Positions 8,646 through 20,088 of a stretch of DNA of 64,000 nt are shown here, piece after piece. The translations under genes were made by a program, and so were the position numbers. The DNA is from Corallococcus macrosporus DSM 14697 (GTDB lineage: Bacteria; Myxococcota; Myxococcia; Myxococcales; Myxococcaceae). Where the stretch lies: assembly GCF_002305895.1 (NCBI RefSeq), contig NZ_CP022203.1:1404501-1468500 (forward strand), in the 5' to 3' direction. Position 1 is the first letter of the stretch. Each line of letters opens with the position of its first letter. The notes beneath the pieces are model-generated. The model had not been told where the DNA came from, ran no database searches, and saw nothing but the letters and a program-made list of their open reading frames with translations.

Positions 8646-10189
8646 GCGCCCGGGCCCGGAGACGCGCGCAGCGCGGGCAGGCCATCGTGCTGGGCGCGCT
8701 GTCCTTCCTGGTGCTGGCGTTGATGGTGACGCTGAGCTTCAACCTGGCGCACGCGCTGCGCCAGAAGATGGGGCTGCAGCAGCACAGCGACGCGCTGGCC
8801 TACTCCATGGCCGTCCTGGAGGCGCGGTCGCTCAATTACTATGCGGTCAGCAACCGGGGCATCGCGGCCTCCTACGTCGCGATGAACAGCCTCCACGCAT
8901 ACATGGCGGCAGCCAGCGTGACGGGCGAAATGATGCGAGCCTCGGAGAAGAACTTCAAGGAGTTCGAGCGCATCGAGTATCTCAGGTGCGCGTGCAAAGG
9001 GTGCTACGAGCACTGCTTGCACGCCCGGGAGGCGGCGCAGACCGCGGCCGACTTCGCCAGGGCGGGCCGGTCGTACGACAAAAGGCTCCGCGCGCTGGAG
9101 TCCAGCTTCAACGCAGCCGTCCGGGGCGTGGACGTCATGGTGGACAATCTTCATGCCTCGCAGCGTGAAGCGCATACCCAGACGCTGCAGGCCATCCAGG
9201 ACGGCCGCAGTCAGGGCCTGAATCACCTGGCGGCTGAAACCGCGCCAGACGTCGGCGCCTTGCCGGGCGCCGTGGGGGGCCTCAACGCGAACGAATTCAA
9301 CTGCGCGGTGGATGGGATGAGCTGCCGGGGGAGCGTGGAGAACGCCTCGCCCGAGGCGCTCGCGAGGGTCATGACGGAGATTTCCAATGCCACCCGCTCT
9401 GGCTGGCCCGCGGCGCGTAAGGCTGGGGGACTGGAAGGAGGGACCCGCAAGCCCAAATACCTGCACCAGGACTTCCTGACGGAGTTGGAGAACATTGCAA
9501 AGAGGGAGTATCGCGTGACCTCCCACGAGGGGACGGCGAAGTCGGTCCAGGACAAGGGGCAGGTCAACGCCGGAGGAAAGCAAGGCGGCAATCAAGGGAC
9601 GACGGTCGCCGCACGAGAAGAAGGGACCATCCAGAACACCTGGCGGTACCACGGGCTCAGGTCGTCGAACGACTACGATGCGGAGGTCTGGAGTGACGCC
9701 AACGGCGGCGGCCACACGCCGGGGGGCGCCCACTCCGGCTCGCACACCTTCGAGGGCGTCAACGCCAACGCGCTGTCGGGCTGTGCCCGGTCGGGCAATT
9801 GCTTCATGAAGTTCCGCGCCAACCCCTCCTCTGACAGGGATTGGGGCCAGCCGCGCGTGTACAGCTATCTCACGCGGCCGCTCCGGGTCGGAGACCCGCG
9901 CAAGGCCCCCTGGGAGTTGAACGCGTCGGCCCGTATTCAGTTGACCCATGGCGCGCAGGGCACGGGGTCGCTCACGCTCGCCGCGCAGGAGGGCGTGGCG
10001 CTCTCCAAGGCGCTCGTCTACTACCACCGCTTCGGCGCGAATGGCTGGCGCGAGGCCCCCAACCTCTTCAGCCCCTACTGGCGCGCGAAGCTGCACCCCA
10101 TCTCACCCGACGAGGCCGTCGAGGTCCTCGAAGCGGCGGGCAACACGGACGCGTCCCGGCTGGCGAAGGTCCCGGGGGTGTCCCTGTGA
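8612..10189 (+). CDS. TadG-like (Flp pilus assembly) membrane-anchored protein
   Basis: A 525-residue protein whose ATG (8612) lies 34 bp inside the preceding gene, preceded by GGGAG. Residues 19-50 (QRGQAIVLGALSFLVLALMV and onward) form the N-terminal Tad-type transmembrane helix preceded by basic residues. The helix is followed by a long helical region with many Ala/Gln/His. A Cys cluster, CACKGCYEHC, lies near residue 130, and further Cys pairs (about 230 and 390) suggest disulfides in the periplasm. TadG-like proteins are thought to help anchor or export Flp pili, or act as adhesins. The C-terminal half matches nothing I recognise. Its stop overlaps the next start (GTGA). Confidence 0.78.
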   Translation: MRLPLRLPGSVSARARRRAQRGQAIVLGALSFLVLALMVTLSFNLAHALRQKMGLQQHSDALAYSMAVLEARSLNYYAVSNRGIAASYVAMNSLHAYMAAASVTGEMMRASEKNFKEFERIEYLRCACKGCYEHCLHAREAAQTAADFARAGRSYDKRLRALESSFNAAVRGVDVMVDNLHASQREAHTQTLQAIQDGRSQGLNHLAAETAPDVGALPGAVGGLNANEFNCAVDGMSCRGSVENASPEALARVMTEISNATRSGWPAARKAGGLEGGTRKPKYLHQDFLTELENIAKREYRVTSHEGTAKSVQDKGQVNAGGKQGGNQGTTVAAREEGTIQNTWRYHGLRSSNDYDAEVWSDANGGGHTPGGAHSGSHTFEGVNANALSGCARSGNCFMKFRANPSSDRDWGQPRVYSYLTRPLRVGDPRKAPWELNASARIQLTHGAQGTGSLTLAAQEGVALSKALVYYHRFGANGWREAPNLFSPYWRAKLHPISPDEAVEVLEAAGNTDASRLAKVPGVSL

Positions 10190-11295
10190 GGCGCGCACCC
10201 AGGCGAGGCGCCGCGTCCGTGGAGATGGCGGTGTGCATGCTCGTCATCATCCCGGTGTTCCTCTACTCCCTGTTCCTCTTCGACCTGCTGCGCCACATGC
10301 TGGACGCGCAGGAGACGTCACTCACCACGGCCTGGGACTACACGGTCCTGGACTACGAGAAGGAACCCGAGAGCGTCGCGACGGAGGACGGCGGCACGAC
10401 GACCGAGGCCTTCTCCGGCTTCGAGATGGCGCAGGCCTATTCACGGTACATGTACTGCGACCACGAGTCGGGGCTCGACAGCTACGGTCCGGGCAAGGGG
10501 CCCGAATGCCAGGATGATGAGTCCCACCACACCGACGTCGTCGCTCACGCGTGTTGGCTCAATGTGGGCGGACAGCAGGTGTACTGCTCCCTGGACGCGG
10601 ATGACGTGGGCGCGTACGACGACCCCCTTCACCAGTCCTATCGGAGCACCTTCGGACGTGGCGGCCTCATCCGTTGCTCCGCGCGCCTGGGCGTCCAGAA
10701 CTACCTCCTGCCGGAGCAGTTCCTGCCGGAGTTCTCCCGGGTGAGGCTGGCCAAGGAGAAGCAGGAGCGCGCCAACGGCGTCCACAACAACGCGACCGGG
10801 AAGTTTTCAGACGGCGGCACCCAGGCGGGGAAAGGTGAGGACGTGTACCTGCTCCCCGAGGAGAAGATCGCCATCCTCACCGACACCTGGGCGCTCACGG
10901 AGCACGCCGACGTGCGCCCGGGGACCGCGGGTGGGCGCGGGATGCACGAGCGCGTCACCCAGCTCTACCAGAACCCGGACAACAGCGGCTTCACCGACAT
11001 GTCGAGCGCGTCCGAGCGGCTGGTGAGCCAGGCCATCAGTTCCGGCCTCCTCAACCCGGGGCTTCGGCTCGAACCCCAGAGCTACAAGACGCCGGGAGAC
11101 GACCCTCGCAACCCCAGCCTCGCCATCAAGCCAGACCAGTCCGGTGATGGCGCCGTGGAGGAGGTCGAACAGCAGGGCGGCCGCCAGGGCTACTTCAGCA
11201 ACGAATGGCAGGATTGGGAGAACAACAACAACCAACGCAGCTACGAGGCGCGTGGCAACTGGTACCTGGGCTGCGCGAGGGCGGAGTCGTGTTGA
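10186..11295 (+). CDS. second TadE-like envelope protein
   Basis: The GTG at 10186 overlaps the TGA of the preceding gene and gives a 369-residue protein starting RRAPRRGAASVEMAVCMLVI. The A-A-S-V-E-M-A signature and following hydrophobic helix (to about residue 32) mark it as TadE-like. Frames upstream of 10186 belong to the previous gene, so a longer product is unlikely. The exported part is acidic and Gln/Asn-rich, with several Cys, and ends NWYLGCARAESC, a Cys-terminal tail that may form a disulfide. The specific role is unknown; the context is pseudopilin or Flp-related. Confidence 0.78.
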   Translation: MRRAPRRGAASVEMAVCMLVIIPVFLYSLFLFDLLRHMLDAQETSLTTAWDYTVLDYEKEPESVATEDGGTTTEAFSGFEMAQAYSRYMYCDHESGLDSYGPGKGPECQDDESHHTDVVAHACWLNVGGQQVYCSLDADDVGAYDDPLHQSYRSTFGRGGLIRCSARLGVQNYLLPEQFLPEFSRVRLAKEKQERANGVHNNATGKFSDGGTQAGKGEDVYLLPEEKIAILTDTWALTEHADVRPGTAGGRGMHERVTQLYQNPDNSGFTDMSSASERLVSQAISSGLLNPGLRLEPQSYKTPGDDPRNPSLAIKPDQSGDGAVEEVEQQGGRQGYFSNEWQDWENNNNQRSYEARGNWYLGCARAESC

Positions 11296-12152
11296 TGCCC
11301 GATGCCGCCTCGCGGCCCGTCGTCCGGATTCCCGCGCTGCTCTTCTCCGTGGCGGTGGTGGGTGGCCTCATCGGCTTCTCCTGGGAGCACGCCGTGTACC
11401 GGGGCAGCGACAGCCACCAGGAATGGAGCCCACCGGAGCTGGACACGGACGTGGAGGTGTCCTCGCGCGCCTGGGTTCGCACGCCCGCGGAGGAGGCCAT
11501 CCTCCAGCGGGCGCTGGTGCACTTCCCGCCATACCCCAACGCCACCCGCCCCGAGGCGCTGGCCGCGGACTACCTGGGGCCCGGAGCGCCCATGGCGGTG
11601 GCGTGGTTCTCCACCCCGGACACGCCCGCGCGGGTCCTGGAGCACTACACGCAGGCGCTGCTCGCCAAGGGGCTGCCGGTGCTGCACCAGCGCCAGGGAG
11701 AGAAGGGGGGCTACGTGGGCTACTGGAGCCCCGCCACGGAGGAGGTGCGGCTGGTGTCCACGCTGGCGCAAGGCGGGGAGACGCTGGTGTTCGTCTCCTC
11801 CGGCCAGGTGGGCGCCATGCTGCAGCGCGCGGCGGCGGTGCCTGACTGGGTCCCCGTGCCCGGGGAGCTCGCGGAGGCTCGCACCGTGAACTTCAACCTG
11901 GAGGGCGCCTCGCATCACGTGGTGGCGGGCCAGCTCACGGCGTCCTCACCCACCGAGGCGGCGCGGCGCTACGGCGACCTCTTCCGCGAGCGCGGCTGGT
12001 CCGTGGGGCCCTCCGTGCCGGTGGCGCCGGACGGCGTCGCGTTCGAGGTGCTGAAGGAGTCGGCGAGCGGCCGCGCGGTGCTGCGCGGCCATTCGCCGGG
12101 CCCAGGCGTCGAGGTCCAACTCACGTTGCTACGCCGGAGTGTCGCCCCATGA
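11295..12152 (+). CDS. uncharacterised membrane-anchored protein of the Tad-like cluster
   Basis: A 285-residue protein from ATG 11295, overlapping the previous stop (TGATG); GTG 11289 and TTG 11292 immediately upstream in frame are alternatives. It has one N-terminal anchor (IPALLFSVAVVGGLIGFSW, residues about 12-31). A soluble domain follows with two similar-looking segments: FSTPDTPARVLEHYTQALLA in the first half and ASSPTEAARRYGDLFRERGW in the second, each followed by a beta-rich stretch. This suggests an internal duplication. I recognise no catalytic motif. Tight overlap on both sides places it in the pseudopilin operon, possibly as an assembly or stability factor. Confidence 0.72.
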   Translation: MPDAASRPVVRIPALLFSVAVVGGLIGFSWEHAVYRGSDSHQEWSPPELDTDVEVSSRAWVRTPAEEAILQRALVHFPPYPNATRPEALAADYLGPGAPMAVAWFSTPDTPARVLEHYTQALLAKGLPVLHQRQGEKGGYVGYWSPATEEVRLVSTLAQGGETLVFVSSGQVGAMLQRAAAVPDWVPVPGELAEARTVNFNLEGASHHVVAGQLTASSPTEAARRYGDLFRERGWSVGPSVPVAPDGVAFEVLKESASGRAVLRGHSPGPGVEVQLTLLRRSVAP

Positions 12153-12328
12153 GGAAGTCCCTGCGTCCGTCGCGGTCCGCCCGTGGCCAGTCCATGGTGG
12201 AGTACGCCATCGTCACCGCGTCCCTGCTGGTCTTCTCCGTGGGCGGCTGGCCCTTCCTGGTGGCGCTGCTGAACGCCCTCCACCGCTACTTCAACTCCAT
12301 CTACTACGTCATCCAGGCCCCCATCTGA
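12149..12328 (+). CDS. 59-residue Flp/TadE-like pseudopilin
   Basis: A short gene starting ATGA over the previous stop: 59 residues, MRKSLRPSRSARGQSMVEYA and then one long hydrophobic helix (about 21-48) and an aromatic tail ending YYVIQAPI. The basic leader followed by G-Q-S-x-V-E-Y-A is the class III (Flp/TadE) prepilin processing signature, with Glu at position +5 relative to the presumed G/Q cleavage and the Glu-Tyr pair characteristic of Flp pilins. The size is right for an Flp major pilin or minor pseudopilin. Four-base overlap with the upstream gene makes translational coupling likely. Confidence 0.75.
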   Translation: MRKSLRPSRSARGQSMVEYAIVTASLLVFSVGGWPFLVALLNALHRYFNSIYYVIQAPI

Positions 12329-12329
12329 G

Positions 12330-12353
12330 GCGCGGGGGCCCGGGCGCCCGCGC
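12330..12353. terminator. GC-rich hairpin between convergent genes
   Basis: Between the end of the Tad-like operon and the stop of the opposing binding-protein gene, GCGCGGG (12330-12336) and CCCGCGC (12347-12353) can pair around a GC-rich loop. There is no T-run on either side. It may serve as a weak bidirectional stop; the support is only the inverted repeat and the convergent context. Confidence 0.3.
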
Positions 12354-13543
12354 TACGGCGTCACCGTGGTGACGAACTGCGCCTTGCCACCGGAGACCTT
12401 GAGCACCACGGCCTCCTTCACCGCGTCGCGGTTGGCGTCCAGGGTGATTCTGCCCGCCACGCCGGGGAAGTCCCTGGTCGCGGCGATGGCGTCGCGCAGC
12501 GAGGGGCCGCTCAGGTCCGGCGCGCGCTTCATGGCGTCAATCGTCACCCGCGCCGCGTCGTACGCCAGCGCGGCCACGCTGTCCGGCACGCTGCCGTAGG
12601 TGGCCTTGTAGCGGGCCAGGAACTTCTGGAGCACCGGGTCCGGGTTGTCCGGCGAGTAGTGGTTGGAGAAGTAGCTGCCCTCCAGCGCGGAGCCGCCCAG
12701 CTCGTACAGCTTGTCGGAGTCCCAGCCGTCGCCGCCGAGCAGCGGCACCTTGAGGCCAATCTCCCGCGCCTGCCGCGCGATGATGCCCACGTCCGTGTAG
12801 TAGCCGGGCACGAAGACGGCGTCCGGCTTCAGCCGCTTGATGGACGTGAGCTGCGCGCGGAAGTCCGTGTCACCCTTGGAGTAGCTCTCGTCGCCCGGCA
12901 CCTCGCCGCCGAAGGCCTTGAACTTCTCCGTGAACACGTCCGCCAGCCCCATGGAGAAGGCGCTCTTGTTGTCGCGCAGCACCGCCACGCGGGACAGCTT
13001 CAGGTTCTCCCGCGCGAACTTCGCCATCACCAGGCCCTGGAAGGGGTCGATGAAGCAGACGCGGAAGATGTAGTCGCCCTTCTGGGTGACCTCCGGCGCG
13101 GTGGAGGTCGGCGTCACCATGGGCACCTGGCCCGCCTGCGCCTTCTCCGCCATGGCCATGGACACCGACGAGGCCGCCTCGCCGAGAATCGCCACCACCT
13201 TGTCCTGCGTGATGAGCCGCGTCACCGCCTGGGCGCCTTCCTCCGGCCGGCCCTGGCTGTCGTACACGCGCACCTGGAGCTTCTTTCCCTTCACGCCGCC
13301 GGCCTCGTTGGCCTCGTTCAGCGCCAGCTCGATGCCGTTGCGCGCGGAGACGCCGAAGGTCGCCTCGCTGCCCGTGAGGCTGCCGACCTCCCCCAGCAGA
13401 ATCGTGTCCGAGTCCACCGGCGCGGCGGCGGTCCCGGTCGCCTGCCCCTCGGGCGAGGGCGCGGCGGGCGCGGGCGCGGTCTTCTTCTCGCAGGCCACCA
13501 CGGCCAGGGCCAGGGTCGCGAGCAACATCAGGGGACGACGCAT
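12353..13543 (-). CDS. ABC-type branched-chain amino-acid-like substrate-binding lipoprotein
   Basis: The start chosen is ATG 13543, because GGAGGA lies 9 nt upstream; the TTG at 13549 would be only 3 nt from it. The 396-residue protein begins MRRPLMLLATLALAVVAC, a lipoprotein signal with Cys18, then a Pro/Ala linker. The mature part is a type I periplasmic-binding fold of the LivK/Leu-Ile-Val family (ILLGEVGSLTGSEATFGVSA, later VPMVTPTSTAPEVTQKGDYI and AAALAYDAARVTIDAM-like helix). These proteins bind branched-chain amino acids, amides or other small ligands for an ABC importer, but no permease or ATPase genes are in the window, so the ligand is unknown and it could serve as a stand-alone sensor. 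Confidence 0.88.
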   Translation of the reverse strand: MRRPLMLLATLALAVVACEKKTAPAPAAPSPEGQATGTAAAPVDSDTILLGEVGSLTGSEATFGVSARNGIELALNEANEAGGVKGKKLQVRVYDSQGRPEEGAQAVTRLITQDKVVAILGEAASSVSMAMAEKAQAGQVPMVTPTSTAPEVTQKGDYIFRVCFIDPFQGLVMAKFARENLKLSRVAVLRDNKSAFSMGLADVFTEKFKAFGGEVPGDESYSKGDTDFRAQLTSIKRLKPDAVFVPGYYTDVGIIARQAREIGLKVPLLGGDGWDSDKLYELGGSALEGSYFSNHYSPDNPDPVLQKFLARYKATYGSVPDSVAALAYDAARVTIDAMKRAPDLSGPSLRDAIAATRDFPGVAGRITLDANRDAVKEAVVLKVSGGKAQFVTTVTP

Positions 13544-13641
13544 CAGCAAGATTCCTCCGGGGGGACGGTGGCGTCACCCTATCCCTCTCCCCCCCGCCCT
13601 CCAACCAGCGGCGCTTCAGGGAGGGATTCAAATTGCAATGT

Positions 13642-13656
13642 GGACTGAAAAGGTCC
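13642..13656. promoter_or_regulatory. candidate Rrf2/IscR-type operator upstream of the SUF operon
   Basis: The inverted repeat GGAC-N7-GTCC (13642-13656) contains GACTGAAAAGGTC, close to the core of the E. coli IscR type 1 site as I recall it (YYGACTRWWWYAGTCRR). It lies 73-87 bp before the start of the Rrf2-family regulator gene, in an AT-richer island (13630-13670) that also holds TTGCAA at 13633-13638. Autoregulation of suf by its first gene is common, so this is a good candidate operator/promoter region. The match is imperfect and unaided by alignment. Confidence 0.5.
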
Positions 13657-13728
13657 TGATTACGTAAGAGGTCCCCTGGGGCCCGAGTCTGTCGGCGCCT
13701 GGAACGCAGAGAGGAGACACCCGCACCC

Positions 13729-14243
13729 ATGCTCCGGATGAGCAAGATGACCGACTACGGCATCGTGCTGATGACCGAGCTGGCTCGCGCGGAGGGTGAC
13801 ACGCGCACCACCCGTGAGCTGGCGGCGCGCACGCGCGTGCCACTTCCCTCGGCCAGCAAGGTGCTCAAGGGCCTGCTTCAGGCGGCGCTCGTGGTGTCCC
13901 ACCGCGGCGCCAACGGCGGCTACGGCCTGGCACGGCCGGCCGGCGAGCTGTCGCTGGCCGAACTGGTCGCCGCGCTCGAAGGGCCGGTCGCCCTCACCGA
14001 GTGTGGCGTCCACCCCACCGGCGGTGCGCCCTGCGAGCTGGAGTCCGTCTGCCAGGTGCGGGGCCACTGGCGCCTCATCAACAGCGCCATCCAGGAGGCC
14101 TTGGGGCGCCTGACGCTGGCGGACCTCATCGCCCCCGCCCCCCGCGTGCCCGAGCGCCTCGTGGGCCTGGGGACACCCGCTCGCCCGGCGCCTTCCCCAG
14201 CCGCCGGCCACCCCGCTTCCGCATCCGCGACAGGAGTCCGCTC

Positions 14244-14247
<4 letters not shown>
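13729..14247 (+). CDS. Rrf2 family Fe-S sensing regulator of the SUF operon
   Basis: A 172-residue protein starting [20 protein letters not shown]. Residues 4-85 form the winged helix-turn-helix of Rrf2 proteins ([20 protein letters not shown], then [20 protein letters not shown]). The three cluster-type cysteines of the family follow ([21 protein letters not shown], about residues 92-110), so a [2Fe-2S] or [4Fe-4S] cluster is expected, as in IscR and SufR-like regulators. The C-terminal Pro/Ala tail (about 140-172) is extra. Its TGA overlaps the ATG of sufB, so it is translationally coupled and presumably represses or tunes the operon according to Fe-S status. In-frame ATG 13738 is an alternative start. 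Confidence 0.88.
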
Positions 14248-15680
<1,433 letters not shown>

Positions 15681-15682
15681 GC

Positions 15683-16471
15683 ATGGCGCTATTGACTGTT
15701 CGCAACCTGCACGCCCGCGTGGCGGGCAAGGACATCCTCAAGGGCATCGACCTGGAGGTCGCCCCCGGTGAGGTCCACGCCATCATGGGGCCCAACGGCT
15801 CCGGGAAGAGCACGCTGGCCAGCGTGCTGGCGGGCCGTGACGGCTACGAGGTGACGCAGGGCGAGGTGCGCTTCGACGGCAAGCCGCTGCTGGAGCTGTC
15901 GCCGGAGGACCGCGCCGCCGCCGGCGTGTTCCTCGCCTTCCAGTACCCGGTGGAGATTCCGGGCGTGGGCAACATCCACTTCCTGCGCACCGCGCTCAAC
16001 GCGCAGCGCCGCGCCAAGGGGCTGGAGGAGCTGGACGCCATGGACTTCCTCCAGCTCGCCAAGGAGAAGTCGAAGCTGGTGCAGCTCGACGCGGCCTTCA
16101 TGAACCGCTCGGTGAACGAGGGCTTCTCCGGCGGCGAGAAGAAGCGCAACGAAATCTTCCAGATGGCGGTGCTGGAGCCGCGCCTGGCCATCCTCGACGA
16201 GACGGACTCCGGCCTGGACATCGACGCGCTGCGCACGGTGGCGGGCGGCGTCAACGCGCTGCGCTCGCCCGAGCGCGGCATGGTGCTGATTACGCACTAC
16301 CAGCGGCTGCTGGACTCCATCGTCCCGGACAAGGTCCACGTCATGGCGGCGGGCCGCATCGTCCGCTCCGGCGGGCGCGAGCTGGCGCTGGAGCTGGAGG
16401 AGAAGGGCTACGGCTGGCTGGGGCTGGACGGTGGCAAGGCCAAGGCCCCGGCGGCGGAGGCCCGGCGATGA
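15683..16471 (+). CDS. sufC: Fe-S cluster assembly ATPase SufC
   Basis: A 262-residue ABC-type ATPase starting MALLTVRNLHARVAGKDILK two bases after the sufB stop. Walker A is GPNGSGKST (about residues 36-44). The Q-loop is FLAFQYPVEIPGV, the signature is FSGGEKKRNEI (the SufC-specific variant of LSGGQ), Walker B is LAILDETDSGLD with the SufC-typical DETDSGLD, and the switch histidine is in LITHYQRLL. SufC powers conformational change of the SufB-SufD scaffold. The tail GGKAKAPAAEARR is a short Ala/Lys extension. Its stop overlaps the sufD start. Confidence 0.97.
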   Translation: MALLTVRNLHARVAGKDILKGIDLEVAPGEVHAIMGPNGSGKSTLASVLAGRDGYEVTQGEVRFDGKPLLELSPEDRAAAGVFLAFQYPVEIPGVGNIHFLRTALNAQRRAKGLEELDAMDFLQLAKEKSKLVQLDAAFMNRSVNEGFSGGEKKRNEIFQMAVLEPRLAILDETDSGLDIDALRTVAGGVNALRSPERGMVLITHYQRLLDSIVPDKVHVMAAGRIVRSGGRELALELEEKGYGWLGLDGGKAKAPAAEARR

Positions 16472-17804
16472 CGGCGGCCCTGGCGCACTACCTGGACGTG
16501 GCCACGCGCTTCCAGGCGGCGCCCGAGCAGGCGTCCGCGCCGCGGTGGCTCAAGCGCCTGCGCGCCGACGCCCTGGCCCACTTCGAGCGGCAGGGGCTGC
16601 CCACGACGCGTGACGAGGCCTGGAAGTACTCCCGGCTGGGCGCCATCGCGGACGGAACGTTCATTCCAGCGGCGCGCGACGCCCGGGACGCCGCCCACCT
16701 GTCCTCAGTGGTGGAGCGGCTGGGCCTGCCGGGCCCCCGGCTGGTGTTCGTGGACGGGCGGCTGGCGCCGGAGCTGTCGTCCGTGGCGGGCCTGCCGCGC
16801 GGGCTGACGCTGAAGCCGCTGCGGGACGCGGTGCGCGAGGACGGCGAGCTGCTGGAGTCGCTGCTGGGACAGCGCGCCTTGTCGAACGAGCACGCCTTCA
16901 CCGCGCTCAACGCGGCGCTGCTGGAGGAGGGCGCGCTGCTGCGCCTGGCGCCGGGCGCGCTGAGCGAGGTGCCCGTGCAGTTGCTGTTCCTCACGCGCGG
17001 CGATGGGCCGGTGCTGGCCAGCCCGCGCATTCTGGTGGTGGCGGGGGAGAGCAGCGAGGCGACGCTGGTGGAGACCTATGCCAGCGCGGGCCCCGCGGGC
17101 TCGGCGGCGACGTTCACCAACGCGGTGACGGAGGTGACGCTGGGCGACAACGCCAGCCTCCACCACTACAAGCTCCAGGTGGAGGCGGACGCGGCGCTGC
17201 ACCTGGGCGCCCTGCACGCGCGGCAGGGGCGGGACAGCCGCTTCGCGTCGCACGCCTTCGCCTTCGGCGGGGCCATGGCGCGCAACGAGGTCCACGCGGC
17301 CTTCGCGGGCGAGGGCGGCGACGCGACGCTGAACGGCCTCTACGTGGGGCAGGGCGCGCAGCACCTGGACAACCGCACGGCGCTGGACCACGCGGTGCCG
17401 CGCTGCACCAGCCGCGAGCTGTACAAGGGCGTGCTGGATGGCCAGTCACGCGGCACCTTCCACGGGCTCATCCGGGTGCGGCCGGACGCGCAGCGCACGG
17501 ACTCGCGGCAGCAGAACCGCAACCTGCTGCTGTCGGAGTCGGCGCAGGCGGACGCGCGGCCGCAGCTTGAAATCTTCGCGGATGACGTGAAGTGCGCGCA
17601 CGGCGCGGCGGTGGGGCGGCTGGACGCGCAGGCGCTGTTCTACCTGCGCTCGCGCGGCGTGCCCCAGGCGGAGGCGGAGCGGCTGCTCACCTACGCCTTC
17701 GCCCGCGAGGTGGTGGAGGCGGTGCCCGTGGGCCCCGTGCGCGCGAACATCGAAGCGCTCCTGGCCCTGAAGCTGCCGGGCGCGGCACAGCGCGAGGTGA
17801 AGGC

Positions 17805-17808
<4 letters not shown>
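16468..17808 (+). CDS. sufD: Fe-S cluster assembly protein SufD
   Basis: A 446-residue protein, ATG 16468 overlapping sufC. The N-terminus contains DEAWKYSRLGAIADGTFIPA, the SufD/SufB-family EEWKYT-like motif. The C-terminal beta-helix includes GALHARQGRDSRFASHAFAF, the segment NRTALDHAVPRCTSRELYKG and RTDSRQQNRNLLLSESAQAD, where SufD bears the conserved His and SQNxxLLLS-type motif. The final helical region is CAHGAAVGRLDAQALFYLRS. It forms the SufBC2D scaffold with SufB and SufC and is linked to iron entry. Stop TGA overlaps the sufS ATG. Confidence 0.95.
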
Positions 17809-19024
<1,216 letters not shown>

Positions 19025-19028
<4 letters not shown>

Positions 19029-19480
19029 GCTCGGATGACTTGAGGGACCTCTATCAAGAGGTCGTGCTGGAGCACTCCAAGCGGCCGCGCAACTACCGCG
19101 TGGTGGACGGCGCCACCGCGGAGGCCGCGGGGCACAACCCGCTGTGCGGTGACCAGTTGGTGGTGACGCTGAAGGTGGAGGACGGCGTCATCAAGGACGT
19201 GGGCTTCCAGGGCCAGGGCTGCGCCATCTCCAAGGCGTCCGCGTCGTTGATGACGGGGGCGGTGAAGGACCGGACGCGGTCGGAGGCGGAGGCGCTCTTC
19301 GAGCAGGTCCACAAGCTGGTGACGGAAGGTCCGGAGTCGGTGGACGTGGACGCGCTGGGCAAGCTGGCGGTGTTGTCCGGCGTCAGCGAGTTCCCCGCGC
19401 GGGTGAAGTGCGCCAGCCTGGCGTGGCACACGCTGCGCGCGGCATTGGAGGGACGCGGCGAGGCCGTGTCCACGGAGTAG
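19025..19480 (+). CDS. sufU: Zn-dependent sulfurtransferase SufU
   Basis: A 151-residue NifU-N/IscU-like protein with GTG start overlapping sufS. It begins SSDDLRDLYQEVVLEHSKRP and contains the three conserved cysteines in NPLCGDQ, GQGCAIS and VKCASLAWHTL. The inserted segment between the second and third Cys (about residues 85-125) is typical of SufU rather than IscU. SufU binds Zn and accepts sulfur from SufS for delivery to SufBC2D. It takes the place of SufE in this operon. In-frame alternatives are absent near the start because of the overlap. Confidence 0.94.
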
Positions 19481-19494
19481 GGGTGGAGGGCCAC

Positions 19495-20037
19495 ATGCGA
19501 GGAATGATGGCGGTGCTGGAGCGCGACGTGTCAGCGACAATCATCCCCAGCGGAGACCGGGTGGTGTTGCCCGCGGGCTCCGAGCTGCGGGTGACGCAGA
19601 CGCTCGGCGGCAACATCACGGTGCAGGACCCCTACGGCCAGCTCTTCCGCGTCGACGAGAAGGACGGCGGCGCGCTGGGCGAGGAGTACGCGCCCAAGGA
19701 GAAGCCCGCGGGCGACCCCAGCGAGTTCAACGAGGAGCAGGTCTGGGAGCAGCTCCGCACGGTGTACGACCCGGAGATTCCGGTGAACATCGTCGAGCTG
19801 GGCCTGGTGTACGCGTGCAAGGCGGAGCCGCTGCCGGAGGGCGGGCAGCGGGTGGACATCCAGATGACGCTCACCGCGCCCGGCTGCGGCATGGGGCCGG
19901 TGCTGGTGGAGGACGTGCGCACCAAGGTGGGCTCGGTGCCCGGCGTGGCGGAGACGCGCGTGGAGCTGGTGTGGGACCCGCCTTGGGGGCAGGAGCGCAT
20001 GTCGGACGTGGCGCGGCTCCAGCTCGGGTGGATGTAG
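19495..20037 (+). CDS. sufT: SufT family Fe-S maturation protein (DUF59/MIP18)
   Basis: A 180-residue protein. ATG 19495 is chosen because GGAGG lies just upstream (19485-19489); ATG 19504 and 19507 are also in frame and would start MMAVLERD or MAVLERD. The C-terminal half is a DUF59/MIP18 domain (WEQLRTVYDPEIPVNIVELG, then TAPGCGMGPVLVEDVRTKV, with Cys in the conserved position). The N-terminal half (LERDVSATIIPSGDRVVLPA, GGNITVQDPYGQLFRV) is the extension seen in SufT proteins of bacterial suf operons. SufT helps mature Fe-S proteins, probably as a carrier or under high demand. It is the last gene of the operon. Confidence 0.93.
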   Translation: MRGMMAVLERDVSATIIPSGDRVVLPAGSELRVTQTLGGNITVQDPYGQLFRVDEKDGGALGEEYAPKEKPAGDPSEFNEEQVWEQLRTVYDPEIPVNIVELGLVYACKAEPLPEGGQRVDIQMTLTAPGCGMGPVLVEDVRTKVGSVPGVAETRVELVWDPPWGQERMSDVARLQLGWM

Positions 20038-20048
20038 CCACGGTGCAC

Positions 20049-20080
20049 GGGCCCTCGGCGCGAGGCGTCGCCAAGGGCCC
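20049..20080. terminator. imperfect hairpin between convergent sufT and DJ-1/PfpI gene
   Basis: GGGCCCTCGGCG (20049-20060) and CGCCAAGGGCCC (20069-20080) pair at 11 of 12 positions with an 8-nt loop. It lies in the 51-bp gap between the convergent stops. There is no T-run, so it is at best a bidirectional GC hairpin stop. Confidence 0.4.
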
Positions 20081-20088
20081 GCGACGTC

